From: Phytohabitans aurantiacus
Lineage (GTDB): Bacteria > Actinomycetota > Actinomycetes > Mycobacteriales > Micromonosporaceae
Reading direction: 5' to 3'
NCBI RefSeq assembly: GCF_027923225.1
Contig: NZ_BSDI01000029.1
Span: forward strand, 127,494 to 191,493
Length of the DNA stretch: 64,000 bases
Shown here: positions 25,555 to 34,339 of the stretch, in pieces
Layout: each line of letters begins with the position of its first letter
How positions within the stretch are numbered: the first letter of the stretch is position 1
The notes under the pieces: generated by a model
Database searches by the model: none
Told to the model about the DNA's origin: nothing
Seen by the model: the letters and a program-made list of their open reading frames with translations, nothing else
Made by a program: the position numbers and the translations under genes

Positions 25555-25717
25555 CGTAGCCGTGATGACTTTGGCTTCAAGACGTGGGAGCGTGACGGAA
25601 CGTCAGCTCTTTTGCACAACGGGCTGTGCGGGACTCGCTGGTCTACCCTGACTCTCCGGTCGGCGGGAGCTTCCCAGGCTTTCCGCCGTACCTGTTCTGA
25701 GTCCGGGGAGGGACCCA

Positions 25718-28700
25718 TTGAAACGACCCCTTGCCGTCCTTTGCGTGCCGGTGCTCACCGGCGCGTTCGTGGCGGTTGTCGCATCGTCAAGCCTTGCGGC
25801 GCGACCGGAACCCTCGGTTGCCGATCGTGCGGCGCAAGCCGTATCGGCGCATCCGGCCGACGTCCGCAGCGCCAAAGACGATGCCTACCATCTTCAGCGG
25901 TCCAAAGTAGACCGCGGTGGGGCGCAGCACGTACGCTACACGCGGACGTATCGTGGCCTTCGGGTCTACGGCGGCGACTTCGTCGTGCACACCAAGGCGG
26001 ACGGGAGCTACGGCGGGGTGTCGGTCGGGCTGAACCGGCCGCTGTCACTGCCTACCAAGGCGAGCATCAAGGCGACGGCCGCCGCCGAAGCGGCGAAGGC
26101 CGCGTTCACGGGCACCATAACCGAGACCGGCCGGGCCGAGCTGTTCATCGACGCGAGCAGAGGCGACGGCCGCCTAGCCTACGAGACCGTTGTGCGAGGG
26201 TGGGCCACCGACGGCCAGACGCCGTCGGTGCTGCACGTCATCACCGACGCCCACAGCGGCGCGCTGATCGGCTCATTCGATGAGATCGAGTCGGTCCACG
26301 GCACCGGCGACAGCCTCTACGCCGGCACGGTCGCGATCGACACGACCGAGTCAGGCGGCCTGTACTCGATGATCGACCCGTCACGAGCCGGCGGCTCCAC
26401 ATGCGACATGAACAACGGGACGACGACCTGTGTCACCTTCACCGACGTCGACAACGCGTGGGGGACTGGCGCGAACAACAACCGTCAGAGCGCTGCGGTC
26501 GACGCCCACTTCGGTGCGGCCAAGACGTTCGACTACTTTCTCAACGTCCACGGGCGCAACGGCGTCTTCGGTGACGGAAAGGGCGTCCCCAGCCGGGTCC
26601 ACTACGGCGACGGCTACGCCAACGCGTTCTGGGACGGCTTGCAGATGACCTACGGCGACGGCCTGGAGAACGCCAGACCGCTTGTCTCCCTTGACGTTGC
26701 CGGACATGAGATGTCGCACGGCGTGACCGAGGCACTCGTGGGCCTGAACTACTACGGCGAGTCCGGTGGGCTCAACGAAGCCTCGAGCGACATCTTCGGC
26801 AACATGGTGGAGTTCTATGCCGCCGCCGCCTCCGACCCGGGCGACTACGAGATCGGCGAGAAGATCAACATCGACGGCGACGGAAAACCGCTGCGCTACA
26901 TGTACAACCCGTCGCTGGACGGCCACTCACACAGCTGCTGGTCGACCACCACCCAAAACCTCGATGTGCACTACTCGTCTGGCGTGGCCAACCATTTCTA
27001 CTTCAACCTGGCCGAAGGCACCGGCGCGACGCCTTACGGCACGAGCCCGGTCTGCGGTTCCGCGCCCCCGGTGACCGGCATCGGCCGCTCGAAGGCGGAG
27101 AAGATCTGGTACCGCGCCCTCGATATCTACTTCACATCGACCACTCAATACGTCAACCCCGGCAACCCCGCCAATAACTCGCGCACCCACACCCTCAGCG
27201 CCACGACTGACCTGTTTGGACGGTGCTCGACGGAGTACCGGGCGGTGCAGGCGGCCTGGGCCTCGGTCAACGTGGTCGGCAACGATCCGCCCTGCCCAGA
27301 CAACGACTTCCACCTCACAGCGTCGCCGAGCTCCGGCTCGGTCGACGCCGGCTCCTCGGTCACCTCGACAATCACGTCGACCCGGACCTTCGGCGCGGCC
27401 CAGACGGTGGACCTGACCGTCCAGGGCCTGCCCGCGGGCGCCAACGCGGTATTCAGCCCGGCTTCGATCGGCTCCGACGGCGGCGTGTCAACGATGACGA
27501 TCGCAACGAGCGGTTCCACCGCTGGCGGCACATATACCGTGGCCGTCACCGGAACCGGGCCCGGCGCGACTCAAGTCACCACGTTCGCCCTCACCGTGAA
27601 CGCGCTGCCGGGATGTTCGCAGACCAACGGCACGGACGTCACGGTGCCCGACAAGTCCACTGTAGAGTCTCCGATGACCATCTCGGGTTGTGCGGGGATC
27701 GCCAGCTCCAGTTCCACGGTCGAGGTCCGTATCGTCCACCCCTCGATCTGGGATCTGATCGTCTCGCTGGTGGCCCCGGATGGCACCACCTATCCGCTGC
27801 ACAACCAGTGGGGCACCGACAGCAAGAACATCCACCAGATCTACACCGTCAACCTCTTCGGCAAGGTGGCCAACGGCACCTGGCGGCTTCGAGTCCGGGA
27901 CGCCATGGATCCGAGAGTGGGCATGATCGACTCGTGGGCGCTGAACCTGGACGGGGCCGCGCCGGCATGCGCGGGGTCCAACGACGCCGACGTGACCATC
28001 CCCGACCGGGTCACCGTGGAGTCATCGATATCCCTCTCGGGCTGTGCGGGCACGGCCGGCGTGCGCTCGATGGTCGAGGTCCGTATCGCCCACCCCTACA
28101 CAGTTGACATCATGGTGTCGCTGGTCGCCCCGGACGGCACCGCCTATATGCTGCAACAAGCCATCTTCTCTGGCGGAGGCACCGATCTCAACCAGACCTA
28201 CAGTGTCAACCTTTCCGGCGAGGCGGCCACCGGCACGTGGAAACTTCGGGTACAGGACGCCAGAGAATACCTTTCGTATCAAGGCACGATCGACTCGTGG
28301 GCGCTGGACCTGACCGGGTCGGAGTACCCGGCGTGCGTCGCCACCGCTGACACCGATACGGCGATCGGCGATCTGTCCACTGTGGAAGCTCCGATCACCG
28401 TCTCAGGCTGCGTATTGGACGGGCAGAGCGCGCCCAAAGCCACCGCCCGTTCTGTGGTGGCGGTCGACATCGCCCACCCTTCCATCAGCGACCTGGTTGT
28501 CTCGCTGATCGCCCCCGACGGCACCGCCTACCCGCTGCACAACCGTTCGGGCGGCGGGGCCGATCTCATCCGGACCTACACCGTCGACCTTTCCGGCGAA
28601 TACGCTGGAGGCACCTGGAAACTACGGGTGCAGAACACCTCGGATGCGCATTCGGGCACGATCGACTCGTGGAGGCTGGACCTGAGCGACTCCGCGCCAC

Positions 28701-29041
28701 CGCCTTGCGCCGCTAGCAACGCCAGCGACGTGCCTATCCCCGCGAAGTTCACCGTGACCTCGGCAATCACGCTCTCCGGGTGCTCCGGCGACGCGTCGAA
28801 GCTCTCGACGATGGGGGTTCGCATCCTCCATCCGAGCAGCGGCAGCATACGAATCACTCTCGTCTCGTCCGAGGGCTCCACCTACGTTGTGCACGATTAC
28901 AACGGTGGCAGCGCCGATGACATAGACGTGATCTACCCTGTCAATCTGTCCGCCCAGACGCGTAACGGGACCTGGACCCTGCAAGTCCGGAACAACAGCG
29001 ACAGTGTGGGCACCATCGACTCCTGGGCGCTGACCCTCTAA
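25718..29041 (+). CDS. Secreted M4 (thermolysin-like) metalloprotease with four C-terminal P-domains
   Basis: A 1107-residue secreted protease. A Sec signal (residues about 1-30) is followed by an FTP/PepSY propeptide and the M4 catalytic domain with HEMSH (about residues 330-334) and GGLNEASSDIFGN carrying the third zinc ligand Glu. An immunoglobulin-like linker leads to four proprotein-convertase P-domains, starting at about residues 632, 751, 873 and 997. Each has an SGC and a LVAPDGTxYxL-type motif and ends in GTIDSWALxL. P-domains are normally single in such proteases and aid folding or substrate binding. The start is TTG 25718, supported by GGGGAGGGA and by the basic signal N-terminus KRPLAVL. 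The downstream gene is convergent. Confidence 0.93.
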   Translation: MKRPLAVLCVPVLTGAFVAVVASSSLAARPEPSVADRAAQAVSAHPADVRSAKDDAYHLQRSKVDRGGAQHVRYTRTYRGLRVYGGDFVVHTKADGSYGGVSVGLNRPLSLPTKASIKATAAAEAAKAAFTGTITETGRAELFIDASRGDGRLAYETVVRGWATDGQTPSVLHVITDAHSGALIGSFDEIESVHGTGDSLYAGTVAIDTTESGGLYSMIDPSRAGGSTCDMNNGTTTCVTFTDVDNAWGTGANNNRQSAAVDAHFGAAKTFDYFLNVHGRNGVFGDGKGVPSRVHYGDGYANAFWDGLQMTYGDGLENARPLVSLDVAGHEMSHGVTEALVGLNYYGESGGLNEASSDIFGNMVEFYAAAASDPGDYEIGEKINIDGDGKPLRYMYNPSLDGHSHSCWSTTTQNLDVHYSSGVANHFYFNLAEGTGATPYGTSPVCGSAPPVTGIGRSKAEKIWYRALDIYFTSTTQYVNPGNPANNSRTHTLSATTDLFGRCSTEYRAVQAAWASVNVVGNDPPCPDNDFHLTASPSSGSVDAGSSVTSTITSTRTFGAAQTVDLTVQGLPAGANAVFSPASIGSDGGVSTMTIATSGSTAGGTYTVAVTGTGPGATQVTTFALTVNALPGCSQTNGTDVTVPDKSTVESPMTISGCAGIASSSSTVEVRIVHPSIWDLIVSLVAPDGTTYPLHNQWGTDSKNIHQIYTVNLFGKVANGTWRLRVRDAMDPRVGMIDSWALNLDGAAPACAGSNDADVTIPDRVTVESSISLSGCAGTAGVRSMVEVRIAHPYTVDIMVSLVAPDGTAYMLQQAIFSGGGTDLNQTYSVNLSGEAATGTWKLRVQDAREYLSYQGTIDSWALDLTGSEYPACVATADTDTAIGDLSTVEAPITVSGCVLDGQSAPKATARSVVAVDIAHPSISDLVVSLIAPDGTAYPLHNRSGGGADLIRTYTVDLSGEYAGGTWKLRVQNTSDAHSGTIDSWRLDLSDSAPPPCAASNASDVPIPAKFTVTSAITLSGCSGDASKLSTMGVRILHPSSGSIRITLVSSEGSTYVVHDYNGGSADDIDVIYPVNLSAQTRNGTWTLQVRNNSDSVGTIDSWALTL

Positions 29042-29045
29042 GTTC

Positions 29046-29078
29046 GGGAGCCCAGGGGTATCGCACCCCTGGGCTCCC
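29046..29078 (+). terminator. Hairpin terminator after the M4 protease
   Basis: Perfect 14-base arms GGGAGCCCAGGGGT and ACCCCTGGGCTCCC with a five-base loop start four bases after the protease stop codon. There is no T-run. Confidence 0.88.
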
Positions 29079-29129
29079 ACACACCAGGTCATCGTAGATG
29101 CCGTGTCACGGGCCGTACGATGGCAAACG

Positions 29130-29330
29130 TCATCGCCAATTGGCTACCCACATCCGCCGCGATCACTGCTGGGCGGGGACAGTGGCGGCATGACAGCGAC
29201 GACCGTGCCGGCCAGCCGCCCGCCGCGGTCGATCATCCGCTTCGTCTCTTCGGCCCGGGGCTCGCCGTCCGGCAGGGCCGGCTGGCGTTCGAGCAGCTCC
29301 TGCTCCTTTTTCCAGGCACCACGCCGCCAC
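29130..29330 (-). other. Coding-like remnant without a start
   Basis: The roughly 290 bases between the protease stop and the cold-shock gene hold no complete gene. One minus-strand frame reads WKKEQELLERQPALPDGE and then ETKRMIDRGGRLAGTVVAV before a stop, with good third-position GC. It is directly downstream of the cold-shock-like gene but in a different frame and has no upstream start codon. It may be the tail of a decayed gene. I do not recognise it. Confidence 0.3.
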
Positions 29331-29333
29331 CGT

Positions 29334-29669
29334 CTACTGGTTACCAGGCTCTTGCAGCGGTCGCTCTACACGGTCTGTGGCCTCGCCGTCTGCTGGTGCA
29401 TCGAACTCGAGGCGCAGGATGCTGTGGTAGGCCGCCGAGGGCTTCTGACGGGCGGGAGTCGCCGGGCGATCATTGCCGGTCCAGACGGCGACGGCCCGGT
29501 AGTCGTATCCGTCTTGCCACTCGGTCTCGAACTCGAACGAAACCGGCTGACCGGGGCTGAGGGAGCGGTAACCGCTCATCAGGACGGTGCCGAAGTGGGC
29601 CCAGCATCCGCCAGGAGTGGCGTCGGAGTCGATGACTCCCCAGCCCTCGTCAACGTGCCATTCCCGCAC
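29334..29669 (-). CDS. Small cold-shock-domain-like protein
   Basis: A 111-residue protein whose N-terminal 70 residues resemble a divergent cold-shock (OB-fold) domain: EGWGVIDSDATPGGCWAHF corresponds to the usual KGFGFI...VFVHFS stretch, and GQPVSFEFE with YRAVAVW to the later strands. The RNP1-type aromatic motif KGFGFI is altered to EGWGVI. The C-terminal 40 residues are not recognised. A nucleic-acid-binding role is likely but unproven. It stands alone, 98 bases from the kinase-like gene's stop, on the same strand. Confidence 0.7.
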   Translation of the reverse strand: MREWHVDEGWGVIDSDATPGGCWAHFGTVLMSGYRSLSPGQPVSFEFETEWQDGYDYRAVAVWTGNDRPATPARQKPSAAYHSILRLEFDAPADGEATDRVERPLQEPGNQ

Positions 29670-29767
29670 GGTTCCGTGCAGTCACCAGGTCAGTATCACA
29701 CGTGGCGTGGCGACGCGGCTCAGTCAGTTCCAGCCGCCGTGCTGGGGCCGCTGAAGTGACGTCTTCC

Positions 29768-30373
29768 CTAGCGAGGCGGTTCCGCACCGGATGCGAGCGC
29801 CGCGTCAACTCGACCGAGGCCGTCCGACCGCGGCCAAGCAGGAACGACGGGAACGCCCACCCGTGCTGCCCGAGCCGACAGCTCCGCGTCCATCTGCGTG
29901 CTCACACTGGCGCGGAACCTGTGATCTTCGCCAGGCTCACGGGACAGGAAGTTCGCGACGATCCGACTCTCATCCGGCTCAGAGACGACCACCGCCCTGA
30001 CGGCGTCACCGAATCCGGTGATCAAATCTGGCAGTAGGTAGTCGCCCTCCATGACAACCGGCGTCGCAAACTCGATATGGTCGGCGATGACGGCTTCGAA
30101 CCCGCGGTGCATCTCCTCCGCGACAGCGATCGTGTGCTCGACGATGCGTGCTGGTGTCCACCTCCGTGCTCCAGGGTGGGTATCCCAGAGGTGCAACATC
30201 GGTGCTTGTTCAGGCGTCGTCAGTGCCTTGAGTGCGGTCACTATGTCATCGGCCTCGGCGAGCGGCACCCCGTACCGGCGGGCCAGCGGGATCGCGACGC
30301 TCGATTTGCCGACGCCGGATGCTCCACACACGAGCGTAACGATCCACGGGGGAGTCACTGATGGCACCCTCAT
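29768..30373 (-). CDS. P-loop NTPase / small-molecule kinase-like protein
   Basis: A 201-residue P-loop protein. Walker A is CGASGVGKSS near residue 15, after the beta strand WIVTLV, followed by ARRYGVPLAEADDIV as in gluconate or 2-phosphoglycerate kinase-like proteins. HIEFATPVVMEGDYLLPD could be the substrate and Walker B region. The start ATG 30373 is preferred over an upstream ATG because GAGGA precedes it by seven bases and the P-loop fold begins there. The substrate is not known. Confidence 0.75.
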   Translation of the reverse strand: MRVPSVTPPWIVTLVCGASGVGKSSVAIPLARRYGVPLAEADDIVTALKALTTPEQAPMLHLWDTHPGARRWTPARIVEHTIAVAEEMHRGFEAVIADHIEFATPVVMEGDYLLPDLITGFGDAVRAVVVSEPDESRIVANFLSREPGEDHRFRASVSTQMDAELSARAARVGVPVVPAWPRSDGLGRVDAALASGAEPPR

Positions 30374-31197
30374 TGCTTGATCCTCGCCGGTCACCGGCGG
30401 CCACAGCGACGCGCGCAATAACGCCGCGGAAGCGCTGCCCGGCTCGGCGGCGGTTGCGCTTTACAGAAAATTGGGGCTCAGAAATCGGACAGCGGATCCG
30501 CTCCATCGGAGTGCGTGGTTGTATGGCCGCATCACCACGGGGGAGGATGACGATGGGTGGTGTATTTGCCAGGAGCGCGTCGTTGCCGGTAGGTGCGGCG
30601 CTTCCGTCGTTGGCGCGCTGGAGAGTGACCGCCGCGCTGGCGGAGCTGCACGAGGACGGTGCCCTCACCGCTGGCTCGCGACGGCGGTCAGAGCAAACTC
30701 CAGTGTGGACGGCCCGGCCCGCGGCCAAGGTGGTCGAGCGGCTTCGCGCCAGCCGCTGGGTCACTGGTCGTTCTCGCTGGCGGGCCCGGACCGGTGTTCG
30801 CGGACCGTCCCCCTCGCCCACGCCAGCACCACCGTCACCTTCTCGTTCGAGACGTGGGACGGTCGGCTCGACACCTGGGCGGCCTGTGTCGTCAACAATT
30901 TACGACCGTCCACTCAGGAACCGGAGCTGATGCGAGCAGATCCGGTCGCCTGCATCGGTTCCGGTGAGGTCTACGGCCTCCCGGCCGCCGTTCCGATCCC
31001 GAACGACGATCCACGGTTCACCGGCGCCCTCTTCACGTGGCTCCAGACCAGCGATCGACCGTTCTGCGGTAGCTGCGTCTAGCGCTCGACCCTTCACACG
31101 CCCCATCCCGACCGCGGCCATGCGGTGGCCGCACCGTGCCCACATGCCTGCCTCCTGGCCGGCGTGGCGGTTCCCCCTACAGAAAAGGAGAGGCTCC
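30374..31197. other. Long gap with degenerate coding-like stretches
   Basis: More than 800 bases separate the divergent kinase-like and M23 genes. Short plus-strand stretches look coding by third-position GC but sit in different frames: about 30550-30690 (RWRVTAALAELHEDGALTAG) and about 30750-30900 (HASTTVTFSFETWDGRLDTW), continuing to a stop at 31082. Together they look like a frame-shifted remnant of a secreted or small protein that I cannot name. The last 100 bases should hold the M23 promoter. No clear promoter boxes or RNA gene were seen. Confidence 0.35.
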
Positions 31198-32685
31198 ATG
31201 TCCATCAACCCGCGCGGCCGCCTACGGTGGCCGGTCATATTCCTGTCGGCGGTCTGCGTCCTCATCGCGGCGGTCGTGGCAGCGCCGGCCGCACAGGCGG
31301 CCGGGCCGCGGCCTCTGTTCCAGTTGCCGTTCCCCTGCGGCGAATCATGGCGGCTGGGCACGTATCCGGGGCATGACGACTACGACATTGACATGACGGC
31401 AACGACCGGCACGACCAACGGACGTCCCATCCTCGCCTCGTTCGGAGGCACGGTCGTCCGCGCCGGGCAGGACGACCCGGACCTGTCCAAGGGCGGCGGC
31501 TACTACGTCCGGATCGACCACGGCAACGGGTGGCAGACGCTGTACCTGCACATGATCGAGTACCCGCCGGTGCGGGTCGGCCAGGTGGTCGCGCAGGGCC
31601 AGCAGATCGGGCGGGTGGGCAGCACCGGTGCAAGCTCGGGCCCGCACCTGCACTATGAGCAGCGACGCGACGGAAGCAAGGTCGAGTCCTGGTTCGACGG
31701 TGTTCCGTCCGGCATCACCACGGACGGCTACCCGGCCGGCGAGCCGCAGTCGCCAGCGGTGACCCGAATCAGCCGCAACTGCGGGCAGCCGGTACAGGGC
31801 GTCGCCGACGGGCAGTCGGTGCACCTGCGCGGCGACTTCACCGGCGACGGGCGCGGCGACGTCGGCATGCTCTACAACTACGGCAATGCCCGGTCGGCGC
31901 TGTTCGTGGCGGCTTCTACCGGCACTGGTTTTGGTTGGCCGCAGATGTGGTGGGACTCCGGTGTGGGCAACTTCGAAGCGGAGCGCACGAAGGTGGTGGC
32001 CGGGGATTTTACCGGTGACGGCCGGGCGGACGCCGGTCTGCTGTACAACTACGGCAGCGGCCGCTCGGCGTTGTTCGTGGCCGCTTCTACCGGTAGTGGG
32101 TTCGGTTGGCCGCAGATGTGGTGGGACTCGGGTGTCGGCAACTTCGAGTGGGAGCGGGTCAAGCTCACCGTCGGCGACTACAACAACGACGGCCGCGCCG
32201 ACGCCGGTCTGCTGTACAACTATGGCAACGCTCGGTCTGCGTTGTTTGTGGCGGCTTCTACTGGCACTGGTTTTGGTTGGCCGCAGGCGTGGTGGGATTC
32301 GGGTAGTGGGAATTTCGAGTGGGAGCGCGTGAAGCTGGTGTCGGGTGACTTCACCGGTGATGGTCGGGCGGATGGCGGTTTGCTGTACAACTATGGCAAC
32401 GCTCGGTCTGCGTTGTTCGTGGCCACTTCTACCGGCACCGGTTTTGGTTGGCCGCAGGCGTGGTGGGACTCGGGCGTGGGCAACTTCGAGTGGGAGCGCG
32501 TCAAACTCACCGTCGGCGACCACACCGGCGACGGCCGGATGGACGTCGGGCTCCTTTACAACTACGACAACAGCCGGTCGGCGCTGTTCACCGCGGCCTC
32601 GACCGGTGGTGGTTTCGGCTGGCCGCAAATGTGGTGGGATTCGGGTAACGGGAACTTCGAGTGGGAGCGCGTGAAGCTAGCCTGA
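31198..32685 (+). CDS. Secreted M23 metallopeptidase with five FG-GAP-like repeats
   Basis: A 495-residue secreted protein. A Sec signal (LRWPVIFLSAVCVLIAAVVA, cleaved near AAQAAG) precedes an M23 (LytM-type) zinc endopeptidase domain with His59 and Asp63 in GHDDYD and the HLHYE motif near residue 150. Both metal-binding motifs are intact, so it may cut peptidoglycan cross-bridges, its own or that of another bacterium. From about residue 212 to the end run five FG-GAP/VCBS-like units of exactly 57 residues each (DFTGDGRADAGLLYNYG, then ALFVAASTG, then FGWPQMWWDSG), probably a calcium-binding cell-wall-binding propeller. The ATG has AAGGAGAGG upstream. An in-frame reading frame begins earlier but lacks a signal. 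Confidence 0.92.
   Translation: MSINPRGRLRWPVIFLSAVCVLIAAVVAAPAAQAAGPRPLFQLPFPCGESWRLGTYPGHDDYDIDMTATTGTTNGRPILASFGGTVVRAGQDDPDLSKGGGYYVRIDHGNGWQTLYLHMIEYPPVRVGQVVAQGQQIGRVGSTGASSGPHLHYEQRRDGSKVESWFDGVPSGITTDGYPAGEPQSPAVTRISRNCGQPVQGVADGQSVHLRGDFTGDGRGDVGMLYNYGNARSALFVAASTGTGFGWPQMWWDSGVGNFEAERTKVVAGDFTGDGRADAGLLYNYGSGRSALFVAASTGSGFGWPQMWWDSGVGNFEWERVKLTVGDYNNDGRADAGLLYNYGNARSALFVAASTGTGFGWPQAWWDSGSGNFEWERVKLVSGDFTGDGRADGGLLYNYGNARSALFVATSTGTGFGWPQAWWDSGVGNFEWERVKLTVGDHTGDGRMDVGLLYNYDNSRSALFTAASTGGGFGWPQMWWDSGNGNFEWERVKLA
31831..32685 (+). repeat. Five tandem 171-bp FG-GAP coding repeats
   Basis: Units begin at 31831, 32002, 32173, 32344 and 32515, each exactly 171 bases (57 codons), and the last one includes the stop. 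Several share long identical DNA stretches, including rare-codon spellings such as TTTGGTTGG. This shows recent duplication or gene conversion within the array. Confidence 0.9.
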
Positions 32686-32708
32686 CCGACGAGGCTCGTT
32701 CGGACTCC

Positions 32709-32738
32709 GCGCCCCATCACCCCTGGATGGTGGGGCGC
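32709..32738 (+). terminator. Hairpin terminator after the M23 gene
   Basis: GCGCCCCA and TGGGGCGC arms enclose a short loop, 23 bases after the M23 stop and before the AraC gene. It has the usual actinobacterial form without a T-run. Confidence 0.65.
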
Positions 32739-32761
32739 CCCGAAAACTCTCTAGCCCGGGC

Positions 32762-33619
32762 GTGGGCGATGCTGTGTGGGTGGAGTACGTGTCCAGAGTG
32801 CCGCGGCCGCCGCTGGACGGGCTGATCGACGACCTCTACTACCTGGAGGGTGCGTCGCCGTACGCCCGGCTGACGCTGCCGCCGGCGCCGTCGGCGTTGC
32901 TCATCGTCAACCTCGGGGCGCCGTTCCGCGTCCGCGCCAGCACCGACATCGAGACGGCCGAGTACGCCGACGGCTGCGTGGTCACCATGCCCACCCGTGC
33001 GTGGGAGTTCGGCTACCCACTCCGGACCCGGTCCGTCGGCGTGCACTTCAAGCCGTGGGGGCTGGCGCCATTCCTGCCGATGCCGGCGGCCGAGCTGTGT
33101 GACCGGCCGGTCACGGTAGAGCAGGTATGGGGCCGCTCAGCCATTTCTGAGCTACGAGACCGGCTGGCCACGGCGCACGGACCGCGCGAGATGCTGACTC
33201 TGCTCGAGGAGGAGCTGATGCGACGGCTGTGCGAGACCGCCGGCCTGGGGCTGGTCCGCCATACGAGCGGCGTCATCGCGGCGAACGGTGGGGCGGTGAC
33301 GATCGGCGACCTGAGCGTGACAGCCGGTGTCAGCAGCACTCATCTGGCACAGCGGTTCAAGGAGCTCGTCGGCATCACGCCCAAGCGGCTGGCCCGCACC
33401 TACCGATTCACCGCCACCGTGTTCGCGATCAACCCCGCCGGACCGATCGACTGGGGCGACCTGGCCGGTGGCGCAGGCTACTTCGACCAGGCCCACTTCG
33501 TCCACGAGTTCCGGGCGTTCACCGGGCTCACGCCGACCCGGTACCTCGAAGTCCGGCGGCGGTTCCTGCGCGAACATCCCGGCCACACGCTCGACGGCTG
33601 GCCGCTGCCGGCCGATTGA
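32762..33619 (+). CDS. AraC-family transcriptional regulator
   Basis: A regulator of up to 285 residues. The N-terminal domain (RPPLDGLIDDLYYLEG, RTRSVGVHFKPWGLAPFL) is of the DUF6597 type common in actinobacterial AraC proteins. The C-terminal pair of helix-turn-helices includes SVTAGVSSTHLAQRFKELVG and YFDQAHFVHEFRAFTGLTP. The start is uncertain: GTG 32762 has no ribosome site, while GTG 32789, with GGTGGAG before it, also begins close to the domain. The reductase-like gene follows by 66 bases on the same strand and may be a target. Confidence 0.88.
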   Translation: MGDAVWVEYVSRVPRPPLDGLIDDLYYLEGASPYARLTLPPAPSALLIVNLGAPFRVRASTDIETAEYADGCVVTMPTRAWEFGYPLRTRSVGVHFKPWGLAPFLPMPAAELCDRPVTVEQVWGRSAISELRDRLATAHGPREMLTLLEEELMRRLCETAGLGLVRHTSGVIAANGGAVTIGDLSVTAGVSSTHLAQRFKELVGITPKRLARTYRFTATVFAINPAGPIDWGDLAGGAGYFDQAHFVHEFRAFTGLTPTRYLEVRRRFLREHPGHTLDGWPLPAD

Positions 33620-33685
33620 TTTCTTACAAGAACAACAGCTCACGACGCACTAATTTGGGGGTATCGCAAAGCAGAGGAGAGCCCC

Positions 33686-34267
33686 GTGGGCAAAGTAGTC
33701 ATGTACGCCTCGGTGTCGGTGGACGGTTTCATCGCGGACGAGAACGACCAGCCCGGACCGCTGTTCGACTGGTTGACCAGCGGTGAGGTCCCCTTGGACG
33801 AGAGTGGCGTATTGAAGGTGTCGCCGACGTCCCGCGACTACACCCGGGCGTACTGGGACGAGATCGGGACGACAATCGCCGGCCGCCACGTCTTCGACCT
33901 GACGGACGGCTGGGACGGAAAGCCTCCAAGCGGCATCGACCACGTCGTCGTCGTGACGCACCGGCCGCCGCCCGAGGGCTGGGACCCCGAGGCGCCGTTC
34001 CACTTCGTCGACGGCGTCGAGGCAGCGGTGGCCAAGGCGCAGGAGCTCGCGGGTGACCGCATAGTCGAGGTCGCCGCCGGCGACGTCGGTGGCCAGGCGC
34101 TTGCCGCGGGTCTGGTCGACGAGGTACGCATGGACGTCGCACCCGTCGTGTTCGGGTCCGGCAAGCGCTACTTCGGCTCGGTCGACGCACAGCACCTGCT
34201 GGAGGATCCCGACGTGATGATTCAGGGCAACCGGGTGCTTCACCTGCGCTATCGGGTGCGCCGTTGA
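33686..34267 (+). CDS. RibD C-terminal / dihydrofolate reductase-like protein
   Basis: A 193-residue reductase-like protein of the RibD_C/DHFR family. MGKVVMYASVSVDGFIADEN is the standard start; TTIAGRHVFDL and HVVVVTHRPP lie in the cofactor region, and APVVFGSGKRYF is the family C-terminal motif. Members of this group are widespread in actinobacteria with mostly unknown substrates, and they are not true folate enzymes. The GTG start is well set by AGAGGAGAG. It lies downstream of an AraC regulator, a pairing often seen for this family. Confidence 0.88.
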   Translation: MGKVVMYASVSVDGFIADENDQPGPLFDWLTSGEVPLDESGVLKVSPTSRDYTRAYWDEIGTTIAGRHVFDLTDGWDGKPPSGIDHVVVVTHRPPPEGWDPEAPFHFVDGVEAAVAKAQELAGDRIVEVAAGDVGGQALAAGLVDEVRMDVAPVVFGSGKRYFGSVDAQHLLEDPDVMIQGNRVLHLRYRVRR

Positions 34268-34339
34268 CCGATCTGAGCGGAGACCCGGCGCCGGACCGGT
34301 CGTCGGGTCTGGGGTTCGCATGGCAGGATTGCGTGCGAC

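Noticed and set aside
29103..29759. Plus-strand 218-residue frame
   Set aside because: It lies antisense to the cold-shock-like gene, which has a recognisable domain, and its own product is low-complexity.
30471..31082. A 203-residue plus-strand protein upstream of the M23 gene
   Set aside because: Only parts look coding and the coding signal changes frame along the stretch. It is described as a degenerate region instead.
31831..32685. CRISPR-like direct repeats
   Set aside because: The 171-base period is an exact codon multiple inside a secreted protein and encodes FG-GAP units.
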